DNA from: Bacteroidales bacterium
GTDB taxonomy: Bacteria > Bacteroidota > Bacteroidia > Bacteroidales > WCHB1-69
Direction: 5' to 3'
NCBI GenBank assembly: GCA_017961265.1
Contig: JAGCXN010000044.1
Coordinates: forward strand, 1-64,000
DNA length: 64,000 bases
In this document: positions 41,775-49,955 of the stretch, in pieces
Layout: the number at the start of each line of letters is the position of its first letter
How positions within the stretch are numbered: position 1 is the stretch's first letter
The notes under the pieces: generated by a model
What the model was told of the DNA's origin: nothing
What the model saw: only the letters and a program-made list of their open reading frames with translations
Databases searched by the model: none
Position numbers and translations under genes: made by a program

Positions 41775-42392
41775 ATGAAACAACAAATCAACCCGCAAGA
41801 GACCAATCGGGCGTTCGCCTTCGAGATGTGGCTGAATGCGCCGATGCCGATGGTGACATTGGTGAAAACGATGAATGTCAGCCGCTTGCTAAGGCTCAGC
41901 AAGAAGCAGCACATCAAGTTCAACACGCTGATGTGCTGGTGCATCGGCAAGGCGGCCACCGAAACCGAGGAGCTCTACCTGCTACCCGAGGACGGCAATC
42001 TGTTCCGCTACGACCAGATCGCCATCAACGTGGTGGTGCGCAACCGCAAAGGCGGCATCAACTCGTGCGACATCCCCTTCTCCGCCGACCTCCAGCAGTT
42101 CAACCGCGACTATCTGGAACTGACCACCCGGGTGGCGGAGGAGTGCCAGAGCAGCTTCCTCGACGGCTACATGATTGTCGGCACCTCCGCCATGATTCAG
42201 ACCGAGCTCGACTGCGTGGTGAACCAATACACCGACAAGTTTCTCAACCCGATGGTGATGTGGGGCAAGTACCGCAAGCGCTGGTTCAAGGCCACGCTGC
42301 CCGTGTCGTTCCAGTTTCACCACGTGCAGATGGATGGCGGCGACGCGGCCCGTTTTTTGGAACGGCTGCAGAGGACAATTCACCTACCTTAA
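41775..42392 (+). CDS. Chloramphenicol acetyltransferase-like acyltransferase
   Basis: A 205-residue protein of the CAT fold. The catalytic HHxxxDG motif is FQFHHVQMDGGDAARF (His182/183, Asp187). Other CAT features are an N-terminal strand with FAFEMWLNAP and the VGTSAMIQTELD segment. CAT-like proteins of this type in Bacteroidota rarely confer resistance; the acyl acceptor is unknown. Chloramphenicol resistance should not be assumed. Confidence 0.75.
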   Translation: MKQQINPQETNRAFAFEMWLNAPMPMVTLVKTMNVSRLLRLSKKQHIKFNTLMCWCIGKAATETEELYLLPEDGNLFRYDQIAINVVVRNRKGGINSCDIPFSADLQQFNRDYLELTTRVAEECQSSFLDGYMIVGTSAMIQTELDCVVNQYTDKFLNPMVMWGKYRKRWFKATLPVSFQFHHVQMDGGDAARFLERLQRTIHLP

Positions 42393-42449
42393 AGGATAAA
42401 AAATAATCGAAAAAAACTCACTATGTCACACATTGGCATAGTCTTGCTA

Positions 42450-42457
42450 TATCTTTG
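42450..42457 (+). promoter_or_regulatory. -7 box for the 42487 gene
   Basis: TATCTTTG followed by C, 29 bp before the ATG at 42487. Confidence 0.55.
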
Positions 42458-42486
42458 CCGCCGAAAATCCAGAAAACATCAGCAGC

Positions 42487-42825
42487 ATGAAAGGAATGGT
42501 TGAATTGTGTTATGACTTGCCCCAGTGGGAAACGTATTTGGAAACAAACAATGTGGCATTCAGCGAGGTACAGAAGATACAATTGAAAAACGAGCTTCAC
42601 GACTTTTTGAGTGATGCGGTATTGGAGCTTGTGGAGGAAAACAAGTTTCACCTTATGAAAAGATTGCAGAATTTTCTGAACAATGAGGAGATTTTTTCCG
42701 GAAGCAGCAAGATTTTCCGGAGGATGCCTTCCCTACTGGAGGAGATTGCCTTCGATACGGACATGACCGTTTTTTTGGAAGAAGAGATGTTGCTTGAAGC
42801 GGAAGAGCCACTTCATCCGCATTAA
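42487..42825 (+). CDS. Small acidic protein, unknown
   Basis: A 112-residue, largely helical and acidic protein (EVQKIQLKNELHDFLSDAVLELVEENKFH). It has a clean Bacteroidota promoter just upstream. No family is recognised. It lies at the edge of the AT-rich nuclease region but shows no visible link to it. Confidence 0.5.
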   Translation: MKGMVELCYDLPQWETYLETNNVAFSEVQKIQLKNELHDFLSDAVLELVEENKFHLMKRLQNFLNNEEIFSGSSKIFRRMPSLLEEIAFDTDMTVFLEEEMLLEAEEPLHPH

Positions 42826-42978
42826 TCCGATTGTGGGAATCTCGGAGAAGGATGCGGAAAAAGCGGTGGAGAAGTTAAGGAGTTAAGAAGTGAAGAAGTT
42901 GAATTATTAAAACATTAAAAGAACATCTCTATAACATTAATGTATAGAAAAAAGGAAGATTCGTATTAAAAGTTTGTT

Positions 42979-42986
42979 TAACTTTG
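42979..42986 (+). promoter_or_regulatory. -7 box for the double-nuclease gene
   Basis: TAACTTTG followed by CG. The long leader behind it (to 43,110) is unusual next to the 20-50 nt seen for most genes here. Confidence 0.55.
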
Positions 42987-43031
42987 CGATTTGAAAAACA
43001 ATACTTTTGTTGTGGTTTGGATAGCTCTAAT

Positions 43032-43088
43032 GCAACCTCAGTTGGTAAACCTGCAATGAAAGGAAAATCAGTAAAAATTAGAGGTTGC
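43032..43088 (+). promoter_or_regulatory. Long-loop inverted repeat in the leader
   Basis: GCAACCTC (43032-43039) pairs with GAGGTTGC (43081-43088) across a 41-nt loop, in the transcribed leader 22 bp before the ATG. It could be a regulatory RNA element. Conservation is unknown. Confidence 0.35.
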
Positions 43089-43110
43089 CTTAAACTTAAA
43101 TAAATAGCAT

Positions 43111-45027
43111 ATGGAATTGATTCAGAAAAACATGAATAAGAAGCAAATTGAGAAATTTCTGCGTCGTTTAGGAGGAAAAGAGACATCAAGAGTATCTTTC
43201 TCTAGTTATGTTGAGGTAGAGAAGACAGGTAATTTAGTTATCATAAAACTTTGTAGGAGAGGTTTGATTGACAATATGCAGTACGATTATGCTGCATTCG
43301 AGGGGTGGGCTATTGTGGTGAAAGCCGCTTTTGAGAAAGTAGGCGTGCATGTAAAAGTTCGTATTGATGGGGAGAAACCTAAGGATTTCCTAAAGAACGA
43401 GGAAGAACATTATAATCGCTTTTTATATCGTATAAGCAAGTTTGTGGAGATATTTGAATGGGCATATACTGATGATTTTGAAAATGAGATAGCTATCTTC
43501 AAAAAGGCTCACAAAAACATGGTAATGAACGTACCAGACAAAGACGCCCAAAAAGGAGCGGCAAAGGGGGAAGCAGCGATGGAAAGATATTTTTGTGAAG
43601 ATAATAAATCGTTTTTTGACTGCTTAGATCATCAATTGCCTGTTCGTATATTTGATGATGAGATAAGTGAAGAATCAGCAATTACAACGGGAGGATTCAT
43701 TGACGCGTGGGCTATTAAAGGTAGTACGGCCTATGTGTTTGAATTGAAGTTAGACAATAATAGAAAAGTTGGAGCTATATCAGAGTTGATGTTTTATGTG
43801 AATGTAATGCATGACGTCATGTCTCATAGGATAAATTTCTTATCGAGCAGCCAATATCGCTCTTTCGATAAGATAAAAGCCTTGTATGACTCTAGAAATT
43901 GCAAAGAGATAATTGGCCGCATAATTGCTCGGAAATACCATCCCTTAATTACTATTACTAATAGAACTATTTCAGAAGCATTTGAAAAGTATGATTCTAT
44001 GATTCGCGTTAAAATTGAGACGAATATTAATAGTTATATTGATAATTATAGACTACGCCAAAATCTTGCAATAATAACTGCAAATTTCTTAGAAGAAAAG
44101 AAAAGAGAACAGGCTGCTATTCTCAAAGAGTATCGAGCTTCTCTTTTTGACAATGCAAAAGATATAGGTTATTCTAAAAAAAATGACGAGTGGTTTAACT
44201 ATCTCATCATAACACAGGACAGCGCCAAAAATTTATACAAAGGCATTCGTAAAGAAGCGATTGAGTATTTCAAAAAATACGGTATTGTTTGGTGGCAATG
44301 CCTCAATAAACCATATGAACCTACAGGTCACATGGTATCATCACAAATCAACTGCCTCAACCATCTTTTTGCTTTTCGTGATAAGCCGGAGGCACTGAAA
44401 CTCATATTGCAGAAGGCAACTCTTTTGCCGATAAAGAGCATTCTACCATCGCCAATAGATGAGGATGGCTATATCGCTTTTGAATTCGTCTATAAGAACA
44501 TGTCGTTGATGCGCGATAATTCCGGTAAATATCATGAGAATTATGAGACTCGAGGGGCTAAATGCACTTCTATTGATGCATTGGTATATGCTCAATTGGA
44601 TGATAACAGGAAATTTCTTATTCCCATAGAGTGGAAGTACACAGAGACATATGATGGAACAGAAGCCTATCCTTCAAGTTGGAAACGCTATCCTGATTTG
44701 ATTCGTCTGGTGAACTGCAATCTCAAAGACGTTTATGATTTGTACAAAGCAGATCCGTACTATGAACTGATGCGCCAAACATTATTGGTGGAACAAATCA
44801 TCCGTCATAAAGAATGCGGAATTGAGGCGGATGATTATTTTCATATCATGGTCATCCCCAATGAGCACTCGGAATTAAGAACTGCAATTGAAGGCAATTA
44901 TATCCCAACGCTTAAGGATCCTTCCAAGTTCAAAACTATTGACCCCCAAGACCTGCTTTCCCCCTTGAAAGGAAACGATGACTACAAAGAACTGATGGAA
45001 TATCTTGAAACCCGCTACTGGAAATAG
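43111..45027 (+). CDS. Protein with two PD-(D/E)XK-like nuclease modules
   Basis: A 638-residue AT-rich protein with no membrane segment. N-terminal half: GGFIDAWAIKGSTAYVFELKL places D198, E211 and K213 as a PD-(D/E)XK core, preceded by AMERYF with E158 as a possible upstream acid. C-terminal half: SIDALVYAQLDDNRKFLIPIEWKYTE gives a second core with D489, E507 and K509, preceded by a VSSQINCLNHLFAF motif (about 409-422). That second half resembles the PGN_0703-like restriction endonuclease family, and the SSQxxCxN motif also occurs in the 56.2-kb nuclease. It has its own promoter, long leader and terminator. No methyltransferase, ATPase or helicase is next to it. A DNA-cleaving or defence role is inferred. 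Confidence 0.6.
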   Translation: MELIQKNMNKKQIEKFLRRLGGKETSRVSFSSYVEVEKTGNLVIIKLCRRGLIDNMQYDYAAFEGWAIVVKAAFEKVGVHVKVRIDGEKPKDFLKNEEEHYNRFLYRISKFVEIFEWAYTDDFENEIAIFKKAHKNMVMNVPDKDAQKGAAKGEAAMERYFCEDNKSFFDCLDHQLPVRIFDDEISEESAITTGGFIDAWAIKGSTAYVFELKLDNNRKVGAISELMFYVNVMHDVMSHRINFLSSSQYRSFDKIKALYDSRNCKEIIGRIIARKYHPLITITNRTISEAFEKYDSMIRVKIETNINSYIDNYRLRQNLAIITANFLEEKKREQAAILKEYRASLFDNAKDIGYSKKNDEWFNYLIITQDSAKNLYKGIRKEAIEYFKKYGIVWWQCLNKPYEPTGHMVSSQINCLNHLFAFRDKPEALKLILQKATLLPIKSILPSPIDEDGYIAFEFVYKNMSLMRDNSGKYHENYETRGAKCTSIDALVYAQLDDNRKFLIPIEWKYTETYDGTEAYPSSWKRYPDLIRLVNCNLKDVYDLYKADPYYELMRQTLLVEQIIRHKECGIEADDYFHIMVIPNEHSELRTAIEGNYIPTLKDPSKFKTIDPQDLLSPLKGNDDYKELMEYLETRYWK

Positions 45028-45052
45028 TCACTCAGAATCACTGCCCTTTTAC

Positions 45053-45091
45053 AAAATTATGCTACTAAAATAATTCTATTAGCATAATTTT
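45053..45091 (+). terminator. AT-rich terminator behind the double-nuclease gene
   Basis: Perfect 12-bp stem AAAATTATGCTA / TAGCATAATTTT around a 15-nt loop, ending in TTTTC. It makes the nuclease gene a stand-alone unit. Confidence 0.7.
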
Positions 45092-45129
45092 CTGGATTTT
45101 GCATCGTTTTCTCAGATATTTATTTGAAA

Positions 45130-45588
45130 ATGAATATCATACAAAATTCTCGCTATCGTTTCGGCTTCGACATTTGGAATCTTCTACTCTTCCTGCTGGT
45201 GATGCTCCCGAATTTCATCTGGTTTGCCTTCCCCGCGCCGGATGACATCCTGCGGACAGAGTCCGTCACGCCGGCGGTGGACATCCTCGGCTCCGTTTTT
45301 CAGGTGCTGACCGTGGCGTGCCTCTGCTTCGTCATCCACAAAGAGCGGAGCAAATTCCGTTTCTCCCCGTTGGTGGTTGCAACTGTTGCCTGTTTAGCAG
45401 CGTATTACATCGGATGGGCATCGTACTATGCCGGCATCACCGCTCCGTGGGTGATTCTTTTGCTGACCCTCCCGCCCTGTTTGGCATTCATCCTTTTTGC
45501 CATCGACCGCAAGAACCTGCCGGCCGTGGTGTCAGCCGCCGGCTTCACGGTGTGCCACTGTGTGTTCGGGGTGGTAAATTATTTGTAA
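45130..45588 (+). CDS. Small multi-pass membrane protein, unknown
   Basis: The ATG at 45130 gives 152 residues with about five hydrophobic helices (WNLLLFLLVMLPNFIWFAF, ILGSVFQVLTVACLCFV, VVATVACLAAYYIGWASYYA, APWVILLLTLPPCLAFILFA, LPAVVSAAGFTVCHCVFGV). It resembles small integral membrane proteins of unknown function. Its 3' end overlaps the convergent Sel1 gene by 10 bp. Confidence 0.65.
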   Translation: MNIIQNSRYRFGFDIWNLLLFLLVMLPNFIWFAFPAPDDILRTESVTPAVDILGSVFQVLTVACLCFVIHKERSKFRFSPLVVATVACLAAYYIGWASYYAGITAPWVILLLTLPPCLAFILFAIDRKNLPAVVSAAGFTVCHCVFGVVNYL

Positions 45589-46346
45589 AAGTCCTTAAGC
45601 ATCCTTTTCGCCTTTTTGCTTCCTTGTTCCGCTGCTTTCGTGAGCCATTCCACCGCCCTTTTGTGGTTTTTTCTAACGCCTTCCCCATATTCGTAGCAAT
45701 ACCCTAAATTGTGTTGGGCCCACATATTCCCTTGCTTCGCTGCTTTTTTATATAATTCCACTGCTTTCTTCATATCTTGCTCCACGCCATCACCGTTCTT
45801 GTAACAAATAGCCAGGTTGAATTGTGCAGTGGGAAACCCTTGTTTAGCAGACAAGGTGAGCCATTCAATGCCTTTCCGGAGGTCTTTTTCAACTCCATAT
45901 CCATTCAAATAAAACATTCCGATATCGTTTTGCGACCACGAATCGCCTTGTTCAGCCGCTTTGAAATACCACTCCAGGGCCTTTTTATAGTCTTGCTCAA
46001 CTCCTGTTCCTTTATAATAACAAGCAGCCAAATTGAATTGGGCATACATTTCACCCTGTTCCGCTGATTGGGTGTACCATTCAACAGCTTTAGCATAGTC
46101 CTTTTTCACTCCCTTTCCGCACAAATAGCATCCCCCAAGGTTATTTTGAGCCCCTGAATGTCCTTGCTCAGCTGCCTTAGTGAGCCATTCCACGGCTTTC
46201 CTAAAGTTTTTTCCTACACCTTTACCTTGTTTATAACGATTTCCAAGCTTGAATTGTGCCTCTGCATCGCCTTGTTCGGCCAGCACTTTCAATTCTTTAA
46301 TGGTCATTTTCGAATAGAGGTTGTTCTTTGTTTTTTTGCTTTCCAT
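45579..46346 (-). CDS. Sel1-like repeat protein
   Basis: A 255-residue protein made of about six consecutive 36-residue Sel1 (SLR) helical repeats, e.g. AEAQFKLGNRYKQGKGVGKN and AQNNLGGCYLCGKGVKKDY, with AVEWLTKAAEQG in most repeats. There is no signal peptide. SLR proteins act as scaffolds for protein contacts. It starts 4 bp after the agmatine deiminase-like gene, so it is likely the third gene of that operon. Confidence 0.9.
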   Translation of the reverse strand: MESKKTKNNLYSKMTIKELKVLAEQGDAEAQFKLGNRYKQGKGVGKNFRKAVEWLTKAAEQGHSGAQNNLGGCYLCGKGVKKDYAKAVEWYTQSAEQGEMYAQFNLAACYYKGTGVEQDYKKALEWYFKAAEQGDSWSQNDIGMFYLNGYGVEKDLRKGIEWLTLSAKQGFPTAQFNLAICYKNGDGVEQDMKKAVELYKKAAKQGNMWAQHNLGYCYEYGEGVRKNHKRAVEWLTKAAEQGSKKAKRMLKDFYK

Positions 46347-46350
46347 CCTT

Positions 46351-47193
46351 CTACAATTTAATATTCCATGATATGCAATTCAATGCACCGCCTTTGCGCA
46401 CGGCTTCCAAAGCTGGTATGCCAACGACTTTACAATTGGGCAGGACTTTGCAGATTTGTTCCAAAGCCTGCTCGTCCTCGGGGATGTCCATTTGCGGGAC
46501 AAGCACAAGGTTGCCTACCTGCAGATAGTTGATATAAGCCCAGCTGCGTTTATGCTTCTGTTTTACTTTGTATTTCAAAGTAATCACCTCGAAGTGGTTT
46601 TCCAATGCTTTGCGGAAGCGGCGGTGAAAATAGGGCGATAGGTCCCCGTAGTTAGTCAGCAGCACGCGATTGTCGCCGATATAGTGGACTATACCGTCGC
46701 TGTGACCGCACTTTTCGTTTCTGTCCCACGGAAGGAAAACAATTTCGCACCGGAATGCCTCTTCCAGAAGTCGTTGCACCTCGTTGTGCGACATCTCTTT
46801 GTTTTCCACAAAAACTTTCTCCGTCATCACTATTTTGTTGCCGCATTTCACCACGTTGCCGCCGTCGAGCACCAAGTCCAAAGGCACCACTTCTGCCTGA
46901 CGAAGAAAATCCACATTTCCCACATCCCTGACATTTGTGATATATTGCTCTTGATGTTTTTCTACCAGATAGTTGGGATAGTATTTGTAAGAAACAAAAC
47001 GTTTTTCATCCGTTTGTACGGGCATGTAGTCGCGGCACCAGATGTCGTTGGTGTTGCCCAAAATCCGATAATCCACGGCATTGTCCTGAAGTGTCTTCGT
47101 AAGACTCTGATACAGTTTAGGACATTCCGTTGAAAGCCAGTCGGAGAAGAAAACGGTGTTGGTGAGGTTGTTGGTTAGCATGATATTGTTCAT
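46351..47193 (-). CDS. Agmatine deiminase family protein (PAD_porph type)
   Basis: The ATG at 47193 overlaps the upstream stop (ATGA), fixing the start and giving 280 residues. The family motifs are present: NDIWCRDYMPV, VLDGGNVV, KCGHSDGIVHYIG and the C-terminal KGGALNCISWN with the catalytic Cys. Such enzymes hydrolyse guanidino groups, for example agmatine to N-carbamoylputrescine. It is shorter than classical AguA (~350 residues) and lies in an unusual operon, so the substrate may differ. Confidence 0.8.
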   Translation of the reverse strand: MNNIMLTNNLTNTVFFSDWLSTECPKLYQSLTKTLQDNAVDYRILGNTNDIWCRDYMPVQTDEKRFVSYKYYPNYLVEKHQEQYITNVRDVGNVDFLRQAEVVPLDLVLDGGNVVKCGNKIVMTEKVFVENKEMSHNEVQRLLEEAFRCEIVFLPWDRNEKCGHSDGIVHYIGDNRVLLTNYGDLSPYFHRRFRKALENHFEVITLKYKVKQKHKRSWAYINYLQVGNLVLVPQMDIPEDEQALEQICKVLPNCKVVGIPALEAVRKGGALNCISWNIKL

Positions 47194-47804
47194 TTCCAAG
47201 GTGATGCTTTTTTGTAACTTGACGGGATTGCTAACTTTATACCATTTACATAAAATCTATATGTGCTATCTCGATATTCGCCATCTGTGTCTTTCGGGTC
47301 ACCAGAAAAGTAGCGTTTATCACTATCGAGTTGCCCAATATGTTGCTCTCTTTCATCATTTACAACAATTTGCGGTGCATTATTTGATTTTAATGCGGAG
47401 GAATAAAATAAATACTCACAACAGTTTCTTGGTCCATATATGGCTTCGTGTTTATCTGATTGATTATCATTGATTTTTATCATACTTCTAATAAGGACTC
47501 CTCCATAAAATTGTTTACACTTACTACTATTAGATAAACTACTTTTAAAAGACAAGTCTACTCCCCATTCATGTAACCACCACATTCCTTCGTCTTCGTC
47601 TTCAGTCCGCTTTATGGTCAGATTATCTTTATGATTATTATTCCAAAAGTAGAATTCTATTTCCAAAATTCTATAATTGCCATAATCTGTTTTGATATAA
47701 CTTTTAAACAAAAGGATATTTGCGATATCCTCAAAAGTTTTCGTGATTGTCTTGACATCTGATTCTGCATTCAAACAAGACAATAATTCTTTTAAATCTT
47801 TCAT
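47190..47804 (-). CDS. 3-methyladenine DNA glycosylase-like protein (uncertain)
   Basis: The ATG at 47804 (MKDLKELLSCL) gives 204 residues. The order RILEIEFYFWNNNHKD, GMWWLHEWGVDLSF, QFYGGVLIRSM and IYGPRNCCEYLF recalls a Bacteroidota family related to AAG/MPG DNA glycosylases, but catalytic residues cannot be assigned and the match is weak. AT-rich coding. It leads an operon with a deiminase-like and a Sel1 gene, with a 4-bp overlap to the next gene. Base-excision or nucleic-acid binding roles are speculative. Confidence 0.4.
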   Translation of the reverse strand: MKDLKELLSCLNAESDVKTITKTFEDIANILLFKSYIKTDYGNYRILEIEFYFWNNNHKDNLTIKRTEDEDEGMWWLHEWGVDLSFKSSLSNSSKCKQFYGGVLIRSMIKINDNQSDKHEAIYGPRNCCEYLFYSSALKSNNAPQIVVNDEREQHIGQLDSDKRYFSGDPKDTDGEYRDSTYRFYVNGIKLAIPSSYKKASPWK

Positions 47805-47855
47805 AACTTTAATTTTTAATAGTTTAATAATTTGATTTTTAATAACTTTCAACTG

Positions 47856-47886
47856 CAAAGGTATACCGAAAAAATTGACTGACCAA
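47856..47886 (-). promoter_or_regulatory. Promoter of the glycosylase-like operon
   Basis: Minus strand: TTG (47884-47886), 20 bp spacer, -7 box TACCTTTG (47856-47863) followed by C, 52 bp before the ATG at 47804. Confidence 0.65.
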
Positions 47887-47973
47887 ACTTTTTTTGTTAA
47901 ACCTTGTTAAACTTTTTTAAAAAGTTATTTTTATAAATAACTATAAATCATAATTTTATATATGATTTTTTAG

Positions 47974-47981
47974 TACTTTTG
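47974..47981 (+). promoter_or_regulatory. -7 box for the GIN-domain lipoprotein
   Basis: TACTTTTG followed by C, 26 bp before the ATG at 48008. It diverges from the glycosylase operon promoter. Confidence 0.55.
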
Positions 47982-48007
47982 CAGTCGAAAAAAAAGACGA
48001 CACAGAT

Positions 48008-48766
48008 ATGAAACGAATATTTATCATGCTATTTATATGCATTTTATTCGTTGGATGCACGAAAGACTGGGGGCGCCCTACGACCCGCGACTATCCCATC
48101 GACGGCATATACAATGGCCTTGATGTCAGCGACGCTTTCCAAGTGACAATGAGCGACCAAGTGAATAATGTGGTTGTTACGGTGAACGAACGTGCCCACG
48201 AAAGAGTTTTGGTTGAGGTGAAGAACGGCAAGCTGCACATCGGATTCAAACCGAACACGGGGTACGATGATCCAGCAACGGCCGTCATCCCTGCAAACAA
48301 GATTTTAGAACTCAATCTAAGTGGAGCGTCTTCGTTCACCGGGAATCTCGAGGGTGATCAACTTGACATTAACCTTTCTGGAGCCTCTATCTACAGCGGC
48401 AATATCTCCGCCGAAAAAGTTCATCTTAATCTTTCCGGTGCATCCACATACACAGGATCAATGGATGCTTATAAGATTTTCACCAATCTTTCTGGGGCTT
48501 CCACCATCACAACGAATGGTATCGGTCACACTTTTATGGAGATTGACCTTAGCGGTGCCAGCCATCTGAATGCCGTCGACCTTAACGCTCCGATGATATT
48601 TGGCGGTATGAGCGGCGGCAGCTTTGCCGATGTCACCTGCTGTTCCAGTTTGGAAGTGGAACTCAGTGGTGGCAGCACACTCACGTACGGGACAGTTTCT
48701 GACGATTGTCATCCTGTTATCAATTGTCCCTGCACCGGCGGCTCAACGGTCGGCCCACGTCCATAG
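48008..48766 (+). CDS. Lipoprotein with DUF2807 (GIN) beta-helix
   Basis: A 252-residue protein with a lipoprotein signal (FVGC). The mature part is a putative auto-transporter adhesin head (GIN/DUF2807) domain: an N-terminal strand YNGLDVSDAFQVTMSDQVNN and then five or more LSGAS repeats (NLSGASSFTG, NLSGASIYSG, NLSGASTYTG, NLSGASTI) that form a right-handed beta-helix. The function in Bacteroidota is not known. Own promoter; monocistronic. Confidence 0.88.
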   Translation: MKRIFIMLFICILFVGCTKDWGRPTTRDYPIDGIYNGLDVSDAFQVTMSDQVNNVVVTVNERAHERVLVEVKNGKLHIGFKPNTGYDDPATAVIPANKILELNLSGASSFTGNLEGDQLDINLSGASIYSGNISAEKVHLNLSGASTYTGSMDAYKIFTNLSGASTITTNGIGHTFMEIDLSGASHLNAVDLNAPMIFGGMSGGSFADVTCCSSLEVELSGGSTLTYGTVSDDCHPVINCPCTGGSTVGPRP

Positions 48767-48795
48767 TTAGTGTAATTCAAAACCCAGAATCATAG

Positions 48796-48803
48796 TACTT
48801 TTG
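48796..48803 (+). promoter_or_regulatory. -7 box for the 48827-49936 genes
   Basis: TACTTTTG followed by CC, 23 bp before the ATG at 48827. Confidence 0.5.
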
Positions 48804-48826
48804 CCAACCCCCAAAAAACAACGAAT

Positions 48827-49051
48827 ATGAATATTTTAAAGAAAAGAAATTGGAAGTTTTATCTCATTGAGTTTGTCGCTGTTACAATTGCCTTCTTTCT
48901 GGTGAATTGGTTGTGTTCGGGACTCAGTTTGCGCCGCTCCATCATTGGCGGACTGGTGAGCGGTGTGTTATTTACGGTTATATTTTGGTTCTTTGACCAA
49001 GGGACTGAACAGATTAAGAAATCGTCCAAACAGGATAAATCCGAGGAATAA
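48827..49051 (+). CDS. Small membrane protein, unknown
   Basis: A 74-residue protein with two predicted transmembrane helices (about 12-30 and 38-58) separated by a short basic turn (RRSIIGG), and a polar, Lys/Ser-rich C-terminus. It precedes a thioesterase gene by 25 bp and probably shares its transcript. Function unknown. Confidence 0.6.
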   Translation: MNILKKRNWKFYLIEFVAVTIAFFLVNWLCSGLSLRRSIIGGLVSGVLFTVIFWFFDQGTEQIKKSSKQDKSEE

Positions 49052-49076
49052 TTTTGCATATTAACGATCAAAAACA

Positions 49077-49457
49077 ATGGAATACGACACTTTGAAAGGA
49101 CTCCGTCACAGCGAGCAGCTGGTGGTGGAGCACAAGGACACCGCCGCGGTCTATGGGTCCGGAGCACTGGAGGTGTTTGCCACTCCCGCCATGATTGCCC
49201 TGATGGAGAAGACCTGCCTGATGGCCGTGTGCGACAAGGTCAATGAGGGCAACACCACCGTCGGCATCGCCGTCAACATCAAGCACTTGAAAGCCAGTCC
49301 CGTGGGTGCTACCATCCAGTGCGAGGCCGAACTGGTGGAGGTGGACCGCCGCCGTCTGGTATTCGCCGTGAAGTGCTTCGAGGGCGACACCCTCATCGGC
49401 GAGGGCATCCACGAGCGGTTCGTGGTGGAGAGCGCAAAGTTCATGGCGAAGCTGTAA
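49077..49457 (+). CDS. Hotdog-fold thioesterase (FlK-like)
   Basis: A 126-residue hotdog protein. The N-terminal EVFATPAMIALMEKTCLMAV and TVGIAVNIKHLKASPVGATIQCEAELVEVDRRRLVFAVKCFEGD segments match the fluoroacetyl-CoA thioesterase-like family, where Glu in LMEKT contributes to catalysis. It should hydrolyse a short-chain acyl-CoA. The physiological substrate is unknown. Confidence 0.8.
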   Translation: MEYDTLKGLRHSEQLVVEHKDTAAVYGSGALEVFATPAMIALMEKTCLMAVCDKVNEGNTTVGIAVNIKHLKASPVGATIQCEAELVEVDRRRLVFAVKCFEGDTLIGEGIHERFVVESAKFMAKL

Positions 49458-49459
49458 TT

Positions 49460-49540
49460 TTTCCCGCAGATGTTTTCCCGCAGAACTCGCGGAAACTCGC
49501 AGAAAAAGGTTCTGTGAGTTTCTGTGCAGTCGGCGGTCAC
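49460..49540 (+). repeat. Dispersed CGCAGA-type repeat, copy 3
   Basis: TTTCCCGCAGATGTTTTCCC, then CGCAGAACTCGCGGAAACTC, then GTTTCTGTGCAGTCGGCGG, partly degenerate, between the thioesterase gene and dgkA. Confidence 0.7.
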
Positions 49541-49555
49541 AAAAAACGAAGAGCA

Positions 49556-49936
49556 ATGAATAACGAGAATTTTTCCATCAAAAAGCGGATAAAGAGTTTC
49601 GCTTACGCCTTTGCGGGACTGAAGGTGCTTTTCCGCGAGGAGCACAATTCGTGGATACACGCAGTCGCCACGGTTCTGGTCGTGGCCGCCGGATTTATCT
49701 TCCGCATCTCGCCGATGGAGTGGGTTGCCGTGCTGATTGTGATCGGGATGGTGTTTGCCGCTGAAATCCTCAACTCGTCGCTGGAGCGGACGGCCGACTT
49801 TGTGAAGGCGGAGCGCGACGACCGCAAACGCGACATCAAGGACCTCGGGGCCGCGGCCGTGCTGGTGTGCGCCATCATCGCCGCCATCGTCGGGGTCATC
49901 ATCTTTTTGCCAAAAATCATCGGTTTGCTGTCTTAA
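49556..49936 (+). CDS. dgkA: Diacylglycerol/undecaprenol kinase
   Basis: The ATG at 49556 gives 126 residues. Three transmembrane helices and the family motif AAEILNSSLERTADF (Glu and Asn for Mg-ATP) identify a DgkA-type kinase. In Gram-positives this family phosphorylates undecaprenol and in E. coli diacylglycerol; the Bacteroidota substrate is not settled by sequence. A dispersed repeat lies just upstream. Confidence 0.88.
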   Translation: MNNENFSIKKRIKSFAYAFAGLKVLFREEHNSWIHAVATVLVVAAGFIFRISPMEWVAVLIVIGMVFAAEILNSSLERTADFVKAERDDRKRDIKDLGAAAVLVCAIIAAIVGVIIFLPKIIGLLS

Positions 49937-49955
49937 TTGGTTTATTGTCAACAAT

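Larger units (their letters stand above)
42826..43110 (+). other. Leader region before the double-nuclease gene
   Basis: The first ~100 bp are low-complexity (GAAGTTAAGGAGTTAAGAAG), then a -7 box (42979-42986) is followed by a ~115-nt leader with a possible long hairpin. No gene longer than about 20 codons is convincing on either strand. Confidence 0.45.

Noticed and set aside
41775..42392. Chloramphenicol resistance gene
   Set aside because: The protein has the CAT fold and HHxxxDG motif, but such relatives are common with other acceptors, and no other resistance or mobile context is present.
42929..43189. An 86-codon minus-strand gene in the nuclease leader
   Set aside because: It runs into the nuclease coding region, has no promoter and is explained by the structured leader.
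45130..46346. Toxin-antitoxin pair formed by the small membrane protein and the Sel1 gene
   Set aside because: The genes are convergent and end in each other, and the Sel1 gene belongs to another operon.
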